Shown here: piece by piece, positions 61,272 through 64,000 of the stretch
How the letters are laid out: the number at the start of each line of letters is the position of its first letter
Position numbering within the stretch: position 1 is the first letter of the stretch
From: VBAU01 sp036005185
GTDB taxonomy: Bacteria > Bacteroidota > Bacteroidia > Chitinophagales > Chitinophagaceae
DNA length: 64,000 nucleotides
Direction: 5' to 3'
NCBI GenBank assembly: GCA_036005185.1
Contig: DASYQS010000035.1
Location: forward strand, 32,300 to 96,299
Program-made: the position numbers and the translations under genes
Notes under the pieces: generated by a model
Told to the model about the DNA's origin: nothing
Databases searched by the model: none
Seen by the model: the letters and a program-made list of their open reading frames with translations, nothing else

Positions 61272-63746
61272 TCAGAAGCTTAACCTGAAACTTCCAAATA
61301 CTCCGAATTTCTTTGTCATACTTTTTGGCAAAGGGGTTGGCAAAACCCTCCAGATAAAATCGACACGAAAAAGATGCAGAATATTATCAATGCCGGTACC
61401 CACTTCCATGTAGGTGCGGCCATTTAAGGTTTGAAAACTGCCTCCATCTTTGAAATTAAGGGCAACATTTGCATCGCTTAGACTTCCCCATAAAGTCTTG
61501 ACAGTCCAAAACTGCCTGAATTTTAATTTCGGGAAAAGGCGGAAAATGCCATTGCCAATGTTATGCTCAACATGAATACCCCAATATTTATCACTGATGT
61601 ATTCATATTTATTCATCATGTTGAAAGCATATTTGTTGTAATAGTATAATTCATTTCCCGGGTGAATATCTAACAACACATAGGGCAATGTTCCAAATGT
61701 CCTTCCTCCAAAGACATTATAGTAAATACTCCCATAAGGAGGGATATTAAAATAATCATAAACACTTCCTGATATTTTAGAATAATCGTAGCCGCTCTTA
61801 AAAATACCGTATATGCCGTGACTGAAATAGATTTCGGTAATAGGGTAAGGGCTTCCTAAGCTGGTGCGGAAAAAATTATTCTCTAAAAATTTTTCCAAGT
61901 AAGCAAAGCGAAATCGAATTCCAAGCTCGAATGTTGTTAGCGGGTTACCTCCATTATCAACTTGAAAAGAATCTTTGGAAAGAAGATTTCTCAATGGTGT
62001 AAAAGATTTATGAATTACAGTAGGAAGAATAGAAAAACCAGAATGTGTTTCTTTAAAAAACTCAAAGCGTTTTTCGTCAACATTAATATATTTAAAAGGA
62101 ACGTTTGGTTTGCGGATGGCTAACGAAAAGATGTTATCTGATGAAACTTCACCATAATAATTCTGGCCAAAGTCAAGATCATTGGTATAAGAGCCATACA
62201 GGTAAAGACGAGGATGTTTTTTAGCGAGATAAAATGCTTCAGCTTTTCCTTTAAATTTTTTGTCACCAAATCCGTAAGCAAGATAAGCGTGCAGCCAGAT
62301 CTTTCGATTAAATTTAGAATTAGTGCCCAAATCGAACCTTACTCTTGAACCTTCCCATGAATCGTAAGAATATAAATTATACCAGGGGCCAAGCTGATAA
62401 TTGCCAACATTCAAATAGCCAGTGCCAACAAAATTCAGTGTATTGGTAAATCGTTTAAACACTGGAGCATTCATTAGCGTATCGATCATTTTGATGATCG
62501 CTTTTTCATTCTTGCTGAGCGTATCGTGTCTTGAGGCAGACCAGAATTCAGCGCCCTTTTCAGTGGCACCAGGAACCGTAATAGTTTCTTCAATGATTTT
62601 ATTTTTTGCCAATTCATTGACAACTGAAGTATCATTGACCACTACATTCCGATAGGTTGTTGTTTTGCGTCCCACAAACGAAGGAGATTCTTTTCCGAAA
62701 GGTGCCAGGTCGGCAACAAATTTATCTTTTGCTAAAAACCAGGTGCTGTCTGAGATCATTTTGTATTCCTGCACCAGGCTAAGTCTTTCTAAAAAATTTA
62801 CATTGGCATCTTTACCTAATCGCAAATTCATTTTTTGAATAGCAAAGGTGGTATCATGCACCCAGCAATCACCTTCAAAACTATTTTCACCATGATGCTT
62901 TGGCGTAAAAACAAGGTGATAAAATTTATGATGATTAATAAACTGAGTATCTGTTACCCGGTAATTATAGTAAGCGTCCCCGTTATCGCTGGCCGGGCTT
63001 ACAAATTGTTTATCAAAAACCGGAATAAAATTGTTGTAAACGTTTATGTTTTGATCCATCCCTCCTAAAAACTTTATAATGCTTTCATTTTCCACTCCAT
63101 TGGTATTGGCGGCTTTGATCACTTCCCTTCTCCGTAAAGGTTTCTTTTGGTAATAATAATCGGACAATGCTTCTGTAAGATAGGTAGGAAGAACCGGCGG
63201 CATTTCGGTTGAATCAATATTGCTGTTGATGAGATTAGTAACCGGACGCAGTGGCCTTAGTTTTGCAAGACCTTTAAAATTTAAATTTTTCAGATCAATC
63301 TCCAGTTTGTTATACAGCTCGTATGAAAAATTATCAAACCGGTACCGATCATTCTTGGGCTTGTTTTTGACTATTTTTCGCCAAAGCAACAATCCTTTAT
63401 TTACCTTTATTTTTACTTTAACTCCTTCGTTAAACGTTCCTCTTTCCATCCAGATAAGTGTAGTAATAGAATCCTTAGCCGGGCTTATATAAAATTTAAA
63501 GGGTTGATAGCCTACGCACGTTATTTCCAATGTATCGGATGGCCAATGATTCAATGAAAAAAGAAAGCTGCCGGAAGAGTCAGAGAGCATTCCCGTTGTA
63601 GTTCCTTTGAATGAAATAGATGCAAAGGGAACTGGTTCATCACTATGAAAATCTTTGATTAAGCCAGAAATAATTTTTTTCTGGGCATGCAGGTTAAATA
63701 CCAGGCTTACTAGGGACAGGGTAAGAAATATTTCCAATCTTCTCAT
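61272..63746 (-). CDS. DUF5686 outer-membrane protein with carboxypeptidase-regulatory-like domain
   Basis: An 824-residue protein. The signal peptide (MRRLEIFLTLSLVSLVFNLHAQ) is followed by a CarboxypepD_reg-like beta-sandwich ('ISGLIKDFHSDEPVPFASISFKGTTTGMLSDSSGSFLF', in parts), as at the front of many SusC-like receptors. Next comes the large DUF5686 region, predicted to end in a beta barrel ('PKSMTKKFGVFGSFRLSF'). The frame opens 13 codons upstream; the signal peptide and a promoter at 63757 support this ATG. The role is unknown, probably outer-membrane transport or assembly. Confidence 0.9.
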   Translation of the reverse strand: MRRLEIFLTLSLVSLVFNLHAQKKIISGLIKDFHSDEPVPFASISFKGTTTGMLSDSSGSFLFSLNHWPSDTLEITCVGYQPFKFYISPAKDSITTLIWMERGTFNEGVKVKIKVNKGLLLWRKIVKNKPKNDRYRFDNFSYELYNKLEIDLKNLNFKGLAKLRPLRPVTNLINSNIDSTEMPPVLPTYLTEALSDYYYQKKPLRRREVIKAANTNGVENESIIKFLGGMDQNINVYNNFIPVFDKQFVSPASDNGDAYYNYRVTDTQFINHHKFYHLVFTPKHHGENSFEGDCWVHDTTFAIQKMNLRLGKDANVNFLERLSLVQEYKMISDSTWFLAKDKFVADLAPFGKESPSFVGRKTTTYRNVVVNDTSVVNELAKNKIIEETITVPGATEKGAEFWSASRHDTLSKNEKAIIKMIDTLMNAPVFKRFTNTLNFVGTGYLNVGNYQLGPWYNLYSYDSWEGSRVRFDLGTNSKFNRKIWLHAYLAYGFGDKKFKGKAEAFYLAKKHPRLYLYGSYTNDLDFGQNYYGEVSSDNIFSLAIRKPNVPFKYINVDEKRFEFFKETHSGFSILPTVIHKSFTPLRNLLSKDSFQVDNGGNPLTTFELGIRFRFAYLEKFLENNFFRTSLGSPYPITEIYFSHGIYGIFKSGYDYSKISGSVYDYFNIPPYGSIYYNVFGGRTFGTLPYVLLDIHPGNELYYYNKYAFNMMNKYEYISDKYWGIHVEHNIGNGIFRLFPKLKFRQFWTVKTLWGSLSDANVALNFKDGGSFQTLNGRTYMEVGTGIDNILHLFRVDFIWRVLPTPLPKSMTKKFGVFGSFRLSF

Positions 63747-63756
63747 ACACAAAGTA

Positions 63757-63764
63757 CAAATGTA
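63757..63764 (-). promoter_or_regulatory. -7 element before DUF5686 gene
   Basis: On the minus strand TACATTTG fits TAnnTTTG, 10 nt upstream of the ATG at 63746. No clear -33 box. Confidence 0.45.
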
Positions 63765-63851
63765 CAGAACGACAGGCTCAGTCATTTATTTTATCTGTAA
63801 AGCATGACAATTAGCCGACAAAAAATTTTGAAAGTAGAAAATCATTTACGT

Positions 63852-63868
63852 ACTTTGTGTTACAAAGT
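63852..63868 (+). promoter_or_regulatory. Operator-like palindrome before the last gene
   Basis: ACTTTGT-gtt-ACAAAGT is a perfect 7-bp inverted repeat with a 3-bp spacer, 7 nt upstream of the ATG at 63876. One half-site, ACAAAGT (63749-63755), recurs next to the divergent DUF5686 start. It looks like a regulator binding site. Confidence 0.5.
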
Positions 63869-63875
63869 GCTTTTT

Positions 63876-64000
63876 ATGAGCGAACAGAACCAACAATCTC
63901 ATCCATCCGAATCATCCGGACGGACAGACACCTTGCAGGAGATCAGTGATATAAAACGTATCATGGAGCGATCTTCAAGATTTATTTCTCTCAGTGGCTT
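63876..64000 (+). CDS. Partial gene, N-terminus only
   Basis: The ATG at 63876 opens a frame that runs off the window: MSEQNQQSHPSESSGRTDTL then 'EISDIKRIMERSSRFISLSGL'. The Ser/Gln-rich polar start and the IMERSSRFISLSG stretch look like the cytoplasmic lead into a membrane protein of the kind common in Bacteroidota. Too little is present to name it. Confidence 0.6.
   Translation, partial: MSEQNQQSHPSESSGRTDTLQEISDIKRIMERSSRFISLSG

Overview
The window looks like ordinary chromosome from a gliding or type IX secretion-bearing member of the Bacteroidota, most likely the Chitinophagaceae. The evidence is a complete gldK-gldL-gldM-gldN cluster, many TonB-dependent or beta-barrel outer-membrane proteins, Bacteroidota-only families (DUF4271, DUF4783, DUF5686, DUF6580, DUF2911), low-GC intergenic DNA, and repeated TAnnTTTG promoter elements close to start codons. 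I saw no rRNA, tRNA, CRISPR array, transposase or prophage.

Layout. 1-6.9 kb (minus strand): a cobalamin riboswitch followed by a BtuB-like receptor, a DUF6580 membrane protein, a leaderless BtuF-like binding protein, a Cys-rich CWC mini-protein and a DUF71/Dph6-like ATP pyrophosphatase. Together these look like a B12 uptake and salvage operon. A second TonB receptor lies upstream of the riboswitch. 7-12.4 kb: an APC permease with a PLP enzyme, then TolC and an HlyD-type adaptor without an adjacent pump. 12.5-23.8 kb: gpsA, a three-gene membrane glycosyltransferase operon, hemW, a BamA/TamA-like barrel, DUF4271-hemD, and a YyaL-like thioredoxin-fold protein. 23.9-28.9 kb: gldKLMN, core of the type IX secretion and gliding motor, with a strong terminator-like hairpin between gldK and gldL. 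29-37.6 kb: uvrC, an ECF sigma factor with its membrane partner, gpmI with a heme-binding protein, and DUF4783-nadC-SUI1. 38-43.8 kb: an orphan PD-(D/E)XK nuclease-like gene, an LLM oxidoreductase, DUF2911-TPR, SDR and MaoC genes, and a decayed paralog of a small barrel gene. 44-47.4 kb: a signalling operon made of a cyclic-nucleotide-domain histidine kinase, a response regulator fused to a thioredoxin-reductase-like flavoprotein lacking the redox CxxC, and a small protein. 47.5-64 kb: a catalytic and a degenerate transglutaminase-like pair, a beta-propeller, small lipoproteins including two paralogs that bracket an FAD oxidase and a DinB gene, glpK, DUF5686, and the start of one more gene.

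The two most interesting signals are the CNB-kinase / REC-flavoprotein operon, and a set of degenerate 7-bp tandem arrays. The arrays recur between genes, in a peripheral arm of the B12 riboswitch, in a convergent-gene hairpin, and inside the hemW reading frame.

All family names rest on reading motifs by eye. No database search was possible.
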